From Pempheris klunzingeri (lineage: Eukaryota; Chordata; Actinopteri; Acropomatiformes; Pempheridae): a stretch of 64,000 bases of DNA. Position 1 is the first letter of the stretch. Each line of letters begins with the position of its first letter. Below the pieces are notes generated by a model, which worked only from the letters and a program-made list of their open reading frames with translations, did not search any database and was not told the DNA's origin. Below are positions 1 to 11,769 of the stretch, piece by piece. The position numbers were made by a program, and so were the translations under genes. The stretch spans positions 25,012,328 through 25,076,327 of the forward strand of contig NC_092019.1 in assembly GCF_042242105.1 (NCBI RefSeq), given 5' to 3'.

Positions 1-100
1 TGTTTTCCTCGGTGTCGCCTCCCCCTTTGTCCCCCCTTAAACACTCTGCATGGCTTTGAACGCTGCTTCTGATATGCTTGTCATAAATGTGCCTCCCTGC

Positions 101-102
<2 letters not shown>

Positions 103-146
<44 letters not shown>
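103..146. repeat. (AC)n microsatellite
   Basis: This is a pure dinucleotide AC tract of about 22 repeats. Confidence 0.95.
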
Positions 147-150
<4 letters not shown>

Positions 151-271
151 ACTATCAATAGCTAAATTGTTTCACTTATTCCAGGTTATGGAATAAACTT
201 TCATATGAGCTTGAAGGTTTATTCTTGATCTTGGAAAAAAAAACACAAAGTTTCACTCACTTGGCTTTTCC

Positions 272-453
272 GAAGCTTTCAGCCACATCTCTTGGTCTTC
301 ATCAGCAGATGGAGTTGGCTCAGTTGTCATGGAGATGTTTGGCGGTTGTCACGTGACCACAGTGCCGTTACATGATAACAACTAAACCATCTCTGTGTCA
401 ACTGAGCCAACTCCATCTGCTGATGAAGATCAAGAGATGTGGCGGAAAGCTTC
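272..453. repeat. Large inverted repeat with 66-bp arms
   Basis: The left arm (272-337) and the right arm (388-453) are reverse complements over 66 bases, with 61 matches by my alignment. A 50-base loop separates them and is itself partly self-complementary (around GTTGTCACGTGAC and GTTACATGATAACAAC). Weaker symmetry continues a few bases outside the arms. The shape is that of a fold-back MITE. No open frame or known family was recognised. Confidence 0.9.
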
Positions 454-1834
454 TGAAAAACAAAATAAGTGGACTTTTTTTTGATTTATACATAGAAACA
501 AATGGTAGTCTAACCTGACCCATTACTTCAAATACATAAACTACGCACATTTTTGTCACAGGTGATCCATTAAGTCTACATCTAGAGGCAAAGAAACCCT
601 GCTGAAGAAAATCTCACAACTCATATTTCATATTTTAATCAACTTGATTTTTGTCTCTTAACTCAACAGAGTCATTACGTGTTCTTTTTGTTGAGTTACA
701 ACGGTAGATTACCTTGGGACCCCAGAAGCCCAGACTTTTACTGTGAGCCATAACTACACTCATTTAACTCGCCTAACTTTGTTTAGGAAACTGTGCAATT
801 AAAGCACCATATTAAATGATATGATAACGACGGGTCCTGCTTCACTTACTAACGTGGAGGTCCCGTCTTGAGGAGTCCCTGTGTTAAAGTCTATGATGAG
901 GTTAAACAGATGGGCGTTAAATCGAACTGCTTAGGTATGAAAACTACTGTACAACTGTACATAACTCTTGTTTTGTGTTGAGCAATCTGGTATATTAGAA
1001 AGTCACACATACAATATTCACGCAAACTTTCATTACAAGAATTGGTCTAATGTTACACAGATGGTACCCAGAGAGCAAACAGGCAGATCGATAATAAGCA
1101 GCAGGTCAAAGGGCAGCATGTCTCAACCATGTGGCTCTGTGGTTTAGACAAAAGCCAGGCCTGAAATCAGAAAGTCCACGATGTGACTGCATGTTGTACC
1201 ATCTCCGGTCGACAGCTGCTCCACTGCAAGAGAAAACTGTCTTCACAGCACATAGATCCCAACACCAGGCACCAGTCTGCTGCTTCTGCATGTTTCCTGC
1301 CTCCAGAGATGCTTCCCAGTTTCCAGCTGGACACACCTGCAGTAAAATAACACCTAGAGGTGCACATAAGTAGAGAGAAAGTGAAAAACACACATCTTCT
1401 TCATATGAACAACACACACAGACACATTCACACATGCAAACACATTTGTATCTAAAGTGCTTATGAAAGGATTTACAGTACAAACTGAACACAGAATGTG
1501 TACAGAATGTTCTTTTATTACCGTATTTGGCTTACAAAGTGGTTTCTTAATGTATCTTTTAAAATGGACATGTGGTGAAGGTGTCCTTTGCTCACCTGGT
1601 AAATAGGCGAGTGGGAAAATGAAACGACGTGAAAGAAGCAGGTCGATTTCTCCCACACGGTCCGCCCTGCCAGAGATTATCACAGTGGCAGCCATGATGA
1701 GTGCAATAATGAACAATGATGAATGCATAATGAGCACTTTTACTTTTGGTCCTCTCAGTATATGCTGATGCTAATATTTATGTACCTTTGCCATATACGT
1801 ATAGAAATGTAATGCTCATTTTGCATCCTTTCAG

Positions 1835-1835
<1 letters not shown>

Positions 1836-1870
<35 letters not shown>
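1836..1870. repeat. (AC)n microsatellite
   Basis: This is an uninterrupted CA/AC dinucleotide tract of about 17 repeats. Confidence 0.95.
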
Positions 1871-1876
<6 letters not shown>

Positions 1877-2037
1877 CTCCCACACACTCTGCTCTATATA
1901 ACTTTTTGTTCCATTCAGGATGCTGAACTGGCACAATGGAGCACACACACTCGTATATGCACAATTACGTTCACACATTCACGAAGCATCTGTCAGCTTC
2001 TCATGCTCTCTTTCTGCCGGTCTAAATCAGGTCTTAA

Positions 2038-3330
2038 GTAAGAATGCTTTCAAAAATATAAAATTTAATTGTTTATTTTTATCAATTTACAAAATGCAAA
2101 GTGAGCGAACAGAAGAAAAATCTAAATCAGATCAATATTTGGTGTGAGCATCCTTTGCCTTCAAAGCAGAGTCAATTCTTCCAGGAACACTTGCACACAG
2201 TGTTTGGAGGAGCTCAGCAGGAAGGTTGTTCCAAACATGTAGGAGATGACATTGGCTGTATGTTTGGGGTCGCTGTCCTGCTGCAGGATAAATTTGGGGC
2301 CAATCAGACGCCTCCCTGATGGTACTGATGATGGATAATTATCTGCCTGTATTTGTCAGTATTGAGGACACCATTAATCCTGATCAAACCCAGAGTAATG
2401 CAGAGAACCTCCACCAGCTTCACTGTTGCCTGCAGACACTCGTTATCGTACCGCTCTCCAGCCCTTCAGTGAACAAACTGCCTTCTACTACAGCCACATA
2501 TTTTACATTTTAACCCATCAGTCCAGAACACCTGCTGCCATTTCTCTCTCCCCAGTTCCTAGATTTTCGTGTATAGGCAAGTCACTTGGAAATGTTTCCA
2601 CGTCAGAGTCAGAGATTCCCACTGGTTTCTGCTAGTTCTGAGTTAATGGCACTGCTGGACATCTTCCAATTTCGAAGGTATTCAGTTGTAGAGTGGGTCG
2701 TCCATCAATCGGGAGGTCGGTGGTTCGATCCCTGGCTCCTCTGAGTCAGCATGTTGAAGTGTCCTTGGGCAAGACACTGAACCCCATAACTTCAGAGTGT
2801 GACTGTGTGTGAAAGAACAGTCTCCTCCAACTTAGATTCCTCCTGAATCAATGATGGATGAATGAGGATGTGATGTAAAAGCGTTTTGAGTAGCCGAAAC
2901 AACTAGAAAGGTTCTATACAAATACAGAGCATTTACCATTTAAGGACAGCACATCCTGAAACCCCAGTCTGCTCTGAAATCTTTGCCTGGCAGAGACCTC
3001 GCTGATGCAGTAGAACTACCTTGTGTCTTGCTGCCGTGCTCAGTCTTACCATGACGACCTGTCAGATGACAGCCTCACCTTGGTAGCAGAGTTTGGCTGT
3101 TCCTCACCCAGTTTTAATCCTCCTGCAGCTGTTTCTGCTTCAGTTAATGAAATGAAGTTGATGAAGTGTTTCAACCTACATATGAAACTGATGATTATTA
3201 ACTGATTGATCATACACCTGACAGTGATCCTACAAATCCCCTGACTTTGTGCAAGTGTACCTGGAAGAATTGATGCTGTGTTGATGGCAAATATTGATAC
3301 AATATTTAAACAATAAACAATTCAATTAAA
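2038..3330 (-). mobile_element. Tc1/mariner transposon relic
   Basis: Both ends and much of the body resemble the Tc1-type transposons common in fish. Read on the minus strand, an ATG at 3052 opens a short stretch typical of the transposase N-terminal helix-turn-helix (MVRLSTAARHK, then the QTGVS motif). Regions matching the catalytic and C-terminal parts lie between 2640 and 2127. The outer regions (about 2050-2180 and 3240-3320) are inverted versions of each other. The reading frame is broken by stops, internal deletions and a SINE insertion at 2685-2943, so it cannot encode active transposase. The element boundaries are approximate, and the family call is from memory of the consensus. Confidence 0.88.
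2685..2943 (+). mobile_element. tRNA-derived SINE inserted in the Tc1 relic
   Basis: The head carries a pol III B box (GGTTCGATCCC, 2722-2732) preceded by an A-box-like segment. The tail (AAAGCGTTTTGAGTAGCC and CTATACAAATACAGAGCATT) is the L2-type tail seen in many teleost SINEs. It interrupts the transposase relic, which resumes at about 2945, so the SINE inserted later than the transposon. Confidence 0.85.
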
Positions 3331-4010
3331 AATTCAAGATTTCCCCTAATTATTAAGCAGTTCCCCTAATTATTACAAAAAAAAATTTACAGCTTCAGAC
3401 CAAACTTGAATGTTATTACTTTCACAGTCAAGTCAAGTCTTTGTGGAATCAGGTTTCAAGTGGGTCAAGTCTTAAAGCAATGTCTATGTCAAGTCCCAGT
3501 TCCCAATTTTTGTGGCTGAGGCCAGTCCACAGCTCTAATTCTAAACTTCAGCCGAGTCTTAGCCCTTTTGTGCGCGGAAAGTTCTCAATCTAAAACTAGA
3601 AAACTCAAGTCGGTTCCCACAATGATAGAAGTGCAACAACAACACGCAGACATGTTCACTCATGTGATGAATAGCCCTGAATGGGTCTCAGATGAAGCCG
3701 CCGTGTTGCTAGCTCTTTGTCGGGTTTCTCCTTTGGATCACTGAGAAAGCAATGGGTTAAACTGTGTTATTGTGGGAAAACCTTCCCATGGTGGAGGGGT
3801 GCTGATGGGTGGAGGGTGGGGGAAGGTCTGGGTGCACTTCTTTTTCTTCAGATAAATAAAGAGGAGGGGGGGGGGTAAGAGAGCATTTCAGCCCCCAGAA
3901 GATAGAAGAAAAGACCTTTTTAATCAACAGTAGGAAACAGCAGAGGCGAGCTACAAAAACAGTAACAACACTGATTATCACTCCTATCGTTCATTTTATT
4001 CCTGTCAGCT

Positions 4011-4024
<14 letters not shown>

Positions 4025-4048
<24 letters not shown>
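4025..4048. repeat. (AC)n microsatellite
   Basis: A short AC tract directly follows a (CT)n tract. Confidence 0.9.
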
Positions 4049-4049
<1 letters not shown>

Positions 4050-5609
4050 AACGTTGGCACATGTAGTAGCACATGACTCCACATGCTCAAACACACCAAC
4101 ACACACACTAAAGGAGGGTCCTCTGAATTGAAACGAGTGAAGCCAGGAGTATCGCGGACACCATGGCAACAAGTGGGCATTACATTACCAACAGCGAGAA
4201 GTGAAGCAGGGTGGGGGAGGTGCTGTCATCCCTCCCAGAGTAACGCTGTGGAAATGAACCCTTGTGCACTTGTTCCCAAACATGCAGGACTGTCAGCCTC
4301 AACGGTGCTAAGGAGCACTAATCCACAAAATCATTGTCCTTTTCCTTTAAGATTCATTTTTTTATACATTTGACATTGGCATTTTAAAACGCTTCATATT
4401 TTTCTTTATTTCTGGCTTCATCCACACATAGCTACAGTATTTTCCACTCCAAAAAGTGATTTCTAAAACCATCCTCCTGAGAGGACAGATTTTGCAAACA
4501 CTGGCCTCACATCGTGGTGGAAGCAGGGTACCGGAGCTATTTCATCCTTTCCTTCATCAGTAACACAATTAGATCTATATAATGAATGTGTGAGGTTATA
4601 TCAAACCTTTACTCTGCTGAGCGCTGATTCTCCTGCTCATGTTTCTTCAGTCTTCAGCTCAGTGACAGTTTGCTGCGTGAAATTGGAATTGAATTCACTG
4701 TTTGACTTTTGAAAATGACGACACAGACACCCACTTCCTGTTGGGTCCTATCAATCACGATGTGTCCTCCCCCCGATTCATCAGGGAACAATTCGACTAA
4801 CAATGACTCCCAATCTAAGTTTTCCGCTGCCTTATTTTCACCTTGTCCAAGCAAATACATCTCTGCTCTTACTTTTCGCCATTGTCATTCTTCCTCCTTA
4901 GTATTTACTGCAACTAAGCATCCAACCACAGGGTAAACAATCTGCTTCCTGTGTATACTGGCACACACATGCCCAGTGAATGGTCATCTGATATTCATTT
5001 TCATGCATGTTTCTTTCCACACACTAAAGTCTTCAACAACAAATAGGAAATGATGAAGCACCATTGCCTTCATACCACCTATCCAAAAACTCATTTTAAT
5101 GGGTTATCAAGAGAGTATCCAACACTATTAAATGATGTAATATGGAAATGTGTTGTATATGCGGCCCAATGCTTTCTAGGAATTAGACAACAAGGTCAGA
5201 GCTGAAAATGTTCCACAAATTGTTGTTGTTTGTTGTGTGTGAAAGATGATAATAGGAGCTTTGAAGAGCATAAAGGAGCTCTTTTTAACCAACAACATGG
5301 CCGCTGGCCGCTATCATATCACCTGATCCTTCCCGGTAAAGCAGCAACTAGTTGATCCGTATTTATTACAGCAGTTAAAGGACGCATTATCCCCCCGTGA
5401 GAGTGTGTGTGTGTGTGTTTTCCATTGACCTTTTGAGCCTTTTCACTACATCACTCTATTCCTCTCTCTCTTTTTCACTCTCACTTATCTGCCGCTGGCA
5501 GCAATTTTGTACATCTTCAGACAGAGAGGGTGCCGTTGCCACGGAAACCCATTCTGATGCCACACTCTGAGCGAACAAGATTCAAACTCAGTGACCTTCA
5601 GGTTCCCGG

Positions 5610-5611
<2 letters not shown>

Positions 5612-5648
<37 letters not shown>
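5612..5648. repeat. (AC)n microsatellite
   Basis: This is a pure AC dinucleotide tract of about 18 repeats. A second, shorter AC tract lies at about 5840-5863. Confidence 0.95.
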
Positions 5649-5651
<3 letters not shown>

Positions 5652-5927
5652 GGGTGGACGAGGCAGATTAAGTGACTCTTAGGCAGCTTTACTGTCATTT
5701 AGTAATAAACTGTAGCATATCAGAGCTTTAAAACTACTCTCCACGTCACATTAGGTTGAACGTTAAACCCTGCGATCGCTTCAGACGACCCCAATCCTCT
5801 CCTATACAGCCGTCCAGCTGTCACTTACAGTTGTCTCAGGGCACACACACACACACACACACACGTTTACTAAAGTCACTTTTGACACTATCTACATGGA
5901 CGTTCATTTCCCAGAGACTTACACAAA

Positions 5928-6118
5928 ACCCTAACCATAACTACTACTTGCTTAACACTAAACTAACCTTTACCTAAGCCTAACTTTTACCCAACTCTAA
6001 CCCAACCCTAACTTAACCCTAACCTAATCCTAACCATAACCTAATCCTAATCTAACCATGACCTTTACTTAACCTAATGCTGATCTAACCCTAACCTTTA
6101 CCTAACCCTAACCATGAC
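5928..6118 (+). repeat. Degenerate telomere-like repeat array
   Basis: About 190 bases consist mostly of variants of CCCTAA (ACCCTAACC, ATCCTAACC, TACCTAACC and similar). Perfect copies are scattered among decayed ones. This looks like an interstitial telomeric sequence or a simple repeat that drifted towards the telomere motif. No gene is associated. Confidence 0.8.
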
Positions 6119-6239
6119 ATGTAGTGATTTACATTACAGGGACTGACACACACACAGCAGTGTCCTCGCCATGTTGTATTTAACGTCCACTCTTCATATG
6201 AGCAAAAAATTTAAGAAATATTTTTTTACCATCTTGCAT

Positions 6240-6600
6240 CTTTCATTGTTTTGGTGTCACGGCTCGAAACGGTACTGTTTTGGTTCACTTTCATCACTCT
6301 CATCAGCAGCAGCATCATTTTTGGCCTCCGTCGTAGGCAGCTTCTGTGAAAAAGCTCCGATAAACACGTTTCCATAGCTGCTCTGCACCAAACAGCAGAC
6401 AGACAGTAGTGGGAACCACCTGCTGAACACTGTGGAGCATTTAGCAGCGAACGAGCCTGATATTTCCTTAAGAAGTTGGTGGAGACCAAACCAGCAGTAG
6501 TTAGAGCTAAGAGGAGAGTGATTATTGGACTTTATCTGGTGCCAGAAACTCCAAATGAATTCTAATGTTGTTCCATGCATGTTGAATGTGTGAATACTCA
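6240..6600. repeat. Dispersed teleost repeat, copy 1
   Basis: This segment shares diverged blocks with 10770-11060, including CTGTTTTGGTTCA, an AAAGCTC(T/C)(A/G)ATAA block and AGCAG(A/G)CAGACA, in the same order. I recognise it as an interspersed teleost repeat without being able to name the family. The short open frames in it are not credible genes. Confidence 0.6.
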
Positions 6601-8361
6601 ACTGCTTACAGTTTGACTATGTCAAGTGAAAAGCCGATAATATGTCAATGCTGTGTTATAAGCTTGTTTCTGCTGCTCTCAAGTGGTCACAAAATCAGTT
6701 TGAGCAGATTATTTAAAGCATTTAAATATCAAATGAGAGCCATTGATGGTGTCTTATTTAAAGACATTTTTAAGGCCTTTTGTTCTGATCACACACTCTC
6801 CCTGCAGTGATCAGATCAGAGGCTATCGGCCCTGTCCGTGGTGCTGAATTAGCGGGGGTGGGGGGGTTGACCTTAATAAGGTATCTTTCAGGCCTTACAC
6901 CAAACAACAATAAAGCGATTTTACTGTTGCAGACAAATTAGGCTCCATTGCTGTATTGTTGTTGATGGTCAGGGACAGAGTGCTGTTGGACAGATGGGCT
7001 TTCAGTCCAATGGGACATGTTTTTGACTATTGCTGTGGCATGGCACCAATTTAACCTCTTACACTGAGTTGTTTGATCCAGTGGTTCACAACCTTTTTGG
7101 CATAAAATGCATTCAAGACTGTGTGTCACAGGTTGAACATGAAGGTTTTTTTGTTTCATTTGTTCATTTTGAAGAACTGACAGCGGCAAGAGAAGATCAA
7201 ACTATTCAGTATTTCACAGCAAAATAGCGAAAAAGTACGATTATCTGAAAACAAGTCATGGCCCATTAGATCTATTCTGCGATCCCTTGGGGGGGTTTTA
7301 GTATATAACATCATCAGCATCATGTTTTAGTTGATTGTGTGTACATTTGTAAATTTCAAAGTCTGTAGTGACTGTAAATGTCAGACATATGTGGTAGAGT
7401 GAGTCCAATGTTCCTCTCACATTAACTGAAGAAGTAGAAAGTAGAATGAAATGGAAATACTCCAGTAAAGTGGAGTACAAGTAGTACAATACAAGATCTT
7501 CAGTGCACAGTGCTGTAAGTGTACTGAAAAGTTACTTTCATATCCATCCAAGCCAACATGATGCAGCCTTGCTCTCATTACAGCTGGACTTGAGGAGACA
7601 AAGCGCTCTCTGAGGTATAAAATGTGTGTGGAGGGTATTGAGGGAAACAGTGAACATGGTGAAGGCGTGTCAAGATTTTCTCTTTTTTTTTTTTTTTTCT
7701 CCTCTGCTGTTCCGAGCCAAACCTACTGGGACTCAGGATTCATCAGCAGCCTGCGATTGGCAGACGATGTGGTGGAATGATGGTGTTAGGATCCTGAAGG
7801 AGCCATTGTGATTGGCCGATGCAGGCGCACACATGCTAGTGCATGATGGAGGCGCACAAAATCATGCATGTATGCATGCAAAAACACTCCTAAGAAAAGG
7901 CTCACATTAACACACGATGTACACATCTGGACTTCTGTGCGTGCACACATAAACACTGGTGAAGGAACACATCTGCATGCACACAGAAAACTGCACAAGT
8001 GCACTTAATTTAGAATTACATGCATGCTCGCACACAAGCACACAGTGTGCCTCACAAAGCCGCCTGAAAAGAAGGGACTGAAACCAACAGGGAAGAGTAG
8101 AGAAGCGAGGGGGGGTGCAAGTCTAAATGAATCATTCTGGCACCGTCTAGTTTACTAATGAGGCTCAGTGGAATGCTGCTGATCAGAACAGGACCCTTTG
8201 GCTTCTTTTCTGATGGAAATGTAGCGAAACATTACCAGTGTAAAGCAGCCTAACCCCCCCCCCACCCCACCCCCCTCCCTTTCTCTTTCCTCCTGCACTA
8301 CATGTGAATGAGAGACTGGCTTGGCAGCAGGGCAGTTTGATGGACTGATGTGACCCAACTG

Positions 8362-8436
<75 letters not shown>

Positions 8437-8447
8437 CGATGATGATG
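8362..8447. repeat. (ATG)n trinucleotide microsatellite
   Basis: A nearly perfect GAT/ATG tract of about 28 repeats has a single interruption (GAC) near its end. It produces a spurious poly-methionine frame on one strand and a poly-isoleucine frame on the other. Confidence 0.95.
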
Positions 8448-8978
8448 TATTGTTTTCTTTGTTTGAGCTTCACTTTTGGCTACAGTGATACTCCTCCACC
8501 CCTCATCTTAGAAATGATCACCTGTCAATCAAAAAGTGTGGGTGGGACCTCTTAATGCATAATGAATAGTGAGTTGGGAAGTGGTTCTTCCAACTGCAAA
8601 ACTGGAAACGACATGGGTGCTACAAGGAAGAAAGGTTGTATTTTATTGCTCACGGCGTTTAAACAAGACCTTGATTGTTGTGTTTTCTGCGTTTGTGACG
8701 CCAAAGTCGACGAGTCATGTTCCAACGTTTTTTGCTGACTTTGTTGTTCAGACTTGCTGCCATGCTGGTTTTAGCCATGCTAGTGGCATGGCACTGTTAG
8801 TGGACATGCTGGTCCACCACTCTGGTCCAGACCGCAATATTTCAACAACTATTGGATAATATGTCGAAGAATCCTTCTGCTTTTGGTGATCCCCTGACTT
8901 ATCTTTTATCTAAGTTTTGTGCAGAGTGTGTCTGTCTATTTACTTGTGTCAATAACCAGTCTGTTCCTGCTTTGTAAG

Positions 8979-9293
8979 GTGACCATTGCCTTGGAGCTCC
9001 ACCTCGCCAAGAGGACTAAGCCCCAGCCCTCCAGACGCTCTCTCGGCCACTACGACGTCTACCTCTACAGGGTGCCCAAAAACAAACCCCGAATCCCCAA
9101 TGGGCCCCGTGCCAGGACGGTTAACGGCCCCAGCAGAGCTAAGGACCGAGTGCTGCGGTGGGAGGATGACACGTACCCTCCTTCTCCCCCTTGTTCCATC
9201 TGCAGCCCCATCAGTACTCACTCACTGCCAGCCTCCATGATCAACGAGCTTCAGCGGCCCAAACCGTGGACGATGAACCCCTACACCCCCTGA
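8979..9293 (+). CDS. 3' terminal coding exon of an unrecognised gene
   Basis: An open frame with coding-like composition ends in TGA at 9291-9293. There is no ATG at its head. A pyrimidine-rich acceptor (TTCCTGCTTTGTAAG) precedes 8979, and an alternative acceptor at 8924 would add 18 in-frame residues forming a hydrophobic, membrane-like segment. The encoded tail is about 104 residues, basic at first (HLAKRTKPQPSRR), then proline- and serine-rich, and ends in NPYTP. This could be the cytoplasmic tail of a single-pass membrane protein. In mammals CSPG5 occupies this position next to ELP6, but the tail does not look like the CSPG5 tail I know, so I give no symbol. Earlier exons were not found. 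Confidence 0.55.
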   Translation: MTIALELHLAKRTKPQPSRRSLGHYDVYLYRVPKNKPRIPNGPRARTVNGPSRAKDRVLRWEDDTYPPSPPCSICSPISTHSLPASMINELQRPKPWTMNPYTP

Positions 9294-10769
9294 TGAGCTC
9301 TTCCTCATATCTCATTGTCCTGGCTGTGTTTTTGAAAAGGGTTCTGTGAATGTATGTGTTTCAAACTTTCTCTGAGGTTTCGCTTCCATAGGCTGAATTA
9401 CTGTATGTCAGGTTGAAGCAGGAAGATGGAGCATAATGTGGACGAATTCAAAGTGACCAAGACAATATAATCTACGGGACAAACTTGTAAAGTGACTCAG
9501 ACGAAGAAGGATCCTGCTTACATTTTGTTGGAGAGGACCACTGGCCTTGTCTGGCAGCTGTCAAACATTCTGCACACTCAGCCACTGGAAAGAAACATTA
9601 ACATGAAGCTGTTTTCCAGGAAGTGCATCTACCATTATAGGACTTTGGTGTTTAAAAAAAACAAAAAAAGAAGACAAGAATGCTGATGCCATTTATCTTT
9701 TATTGATTTTCGACGTATTTATGTTTAACCTACCTTGGAGAACTACTGAGAGCAGCTGATGACCTTTGCAGAGAAACACAAGCATTCATTTAGACGTTTG
9801 TGTCTCTGTGCTAACAGTTATACCAGAACAAGCAGGCAGTTTGCCAAACAAGTCAATGACGGCTCATTGGATTGTTCTATATTACTCTCCTCATGTGACA
9901 CAGTGTCTCTGCTCTGATTCTGCTGCCTTCAACTCATTCAAGTCTGACTCAGCAGTGTAAAGTAACACTGACGTCTGTACGTTCTTGTAGAATATTAATT
10001 ATGTGACATTGTATTGATCCCTGCCGGATGAGTCCATTTTTTTTCTTGCAGACAGACACGGCGACGGAGAACTCGTCCGTCTTTCTGAGAACTTGAACTC
10101 GATAACCTTTGTTGTGTGTGTGTGTGTGTGTGGGTGTGTTCTAGTTTTTTTTTAGTTTCTCATTTTTTAAATCTGCACTAATCTATATATTTTATATCCA
10201 CAAAAGGTCAAATGATTACATGTGATGTGAAAGTTGTCTGTTGTAATGAAGAACTCATCACCTATCACGTGACTCTGCAGTTGACAGTAGCAGTGTAATC
10301 TGTTAGATTTCAAAAATGGAATCTAATCAAACAATGAAAATGTTGCACCCTTTACTCTAAACTGGATACAGCCACAAAAAAAAAAAACATCTTCAATCAT
10401 CTCAAAACATTTTCAATACAAGTCAGATGCATTTTGCACATTCAGCGTTGACGGGTGGTCAAATCAGATGTTCTCCACAGAAACTGTTCTGCAGGTTTAC
10501 TGTGTCTATTCTCAAATAAGTGGGGTGCTGTTTCTGTAAAGTACTAATCTATGTGTACATTTTAAATGATTTCTCTCCACATTTTAAAGACAAAATCCAA
10601 AGTATAATCAAGTAATCCTTGAGAAAGTAACTATAATCTAAATGCAGTTTTAAAAAATATATAATCTAGCTTGATTATAGTTTGGCCCACTTATTTTCAG
10701 CAATCTGATTAAGTAACCCTGATTACATATAATTTATCACTACTCTTCCCTGTTTGCAGCCTACAACTT

Positions 10770-11060
10770 TACTGTTTTGGTTCAGCATCACTGCTTTCAT
10801 CAAATTTCTTTCCAGCTGCAGCAGGCGGCTGCTTTAAAAACCCAAAAAGCTCTAATAACCCTCTGTACGCTACCTGCACAACACCAACAGCAGGCAGACA
10901 AAGGTAGTCACCAGGTGGTGAACTGGGTCGAGTATTGAGTTGCTGAGAAGCCAGATATTCCCATCAGGACACGGTAGGTACCGAAACAAAGCTGAGAGGA
11001 GGATTTCATGTGGACACAAGTCAGAGTGAGAGCTGGCGCTGCTCCGTGTCTGCTGGATGT
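10770..11060. repeat. Dispersed teleost repeat, copy 2
   Basis: This is a diverged copy of the repeat at 6240-6600, in the same orientation, sharing the CTGTTTTGGTTCA block and the downstream AGCAGGCAGACA block. Confidence 0.6.
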
Positions 11061-11769
11061 GTAAATGTTTGCTCACACAATCAACATTATGAGGTGATAA
11101 AATGTTAATGCCCTGTGCTTAACACTGGGTTTACACTGTGCTCTGCTGCCCCAAGTGGCCAAGAAGAAATGTATGCAGCTTTATTTTCTTATTTTGGATC
11201 CTAATTTTTTAAAGGTAAGTGAAAAACTCATGAAACAACTAAAAAGGCCAATCAAACTATGATCCAGTGAAATATCTTGTGTAAATATGCACGGGCTCTT
11301 GTCTTGGAGGGGAGTTTGCAGCCTCAGACTGAAGCTCGGCTCCGGAGATGGAAAAGATTCAGGCAGGTGTGACTCACACACGTGAGCTAAACTGCAAGCG
11401 CACCAGCTCGGGGATGCTATTGCTCTGTCTGAGGCAATTAGGAGAGAGGTGTTATTTGTAGGTCAACAGGAAACATGGTTAAAGATTGAAAGGCAGATTG
11501 GCTGCATCTACAGGCTCATGTGAGACACTGAGGCGCTTCGGAGCGACACACTGCCATCTACTGATCCAAAACGTCAGCAGTTGCTGATGTTCTATCTCCC
11601 ATTTTACTTGGAAGTGTTTTATTCAGTGTTCTGCATGAACCACGAGGATAAGATGGATGACTTACATGAGCCAACCTGCATTTGATCACAAAAGGATCAT
11701 AAATATTCAACACAGATCCACGCGTGGTTATTTCTCCTCCCAGATAGACCCTGAGAGTGCTGGATTAAA

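Larger units (their letters stand above)
1..8978. other. Gene-poor, repeat-rich flank
   Basis: I find no exon here that I can assign to a known gene. The stretch holds microsatellites, a fold-back element, a Tc1 relic with a nested SINE, telomere-like repeats and a dispersed repeat, each listed separately. Earlier exons of the gene ending at 9293 may lie here or beyond the window, but I could not identify them. Between 3340 and 5600 and between 6600 and 8350 I see only unique AT-rich DNA and short CA-rich tracts. A fragment at about 7430-7500 resembles one end of the MITE family found at 49567. Confidence 0.6.

Noticed and set aside
8361..8555. Poly-methionine frame and opposite poly-isoleucine frame
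   Set aside because: Both are translations of the (ATG)n microsatellite.
8979..9293. Assignment of this exon to CSPG5 by synteny
   Set aside because: The encoded tail lacks the CSPG5 cytoplasmic sequence I know, and synteny alone is insufficient.
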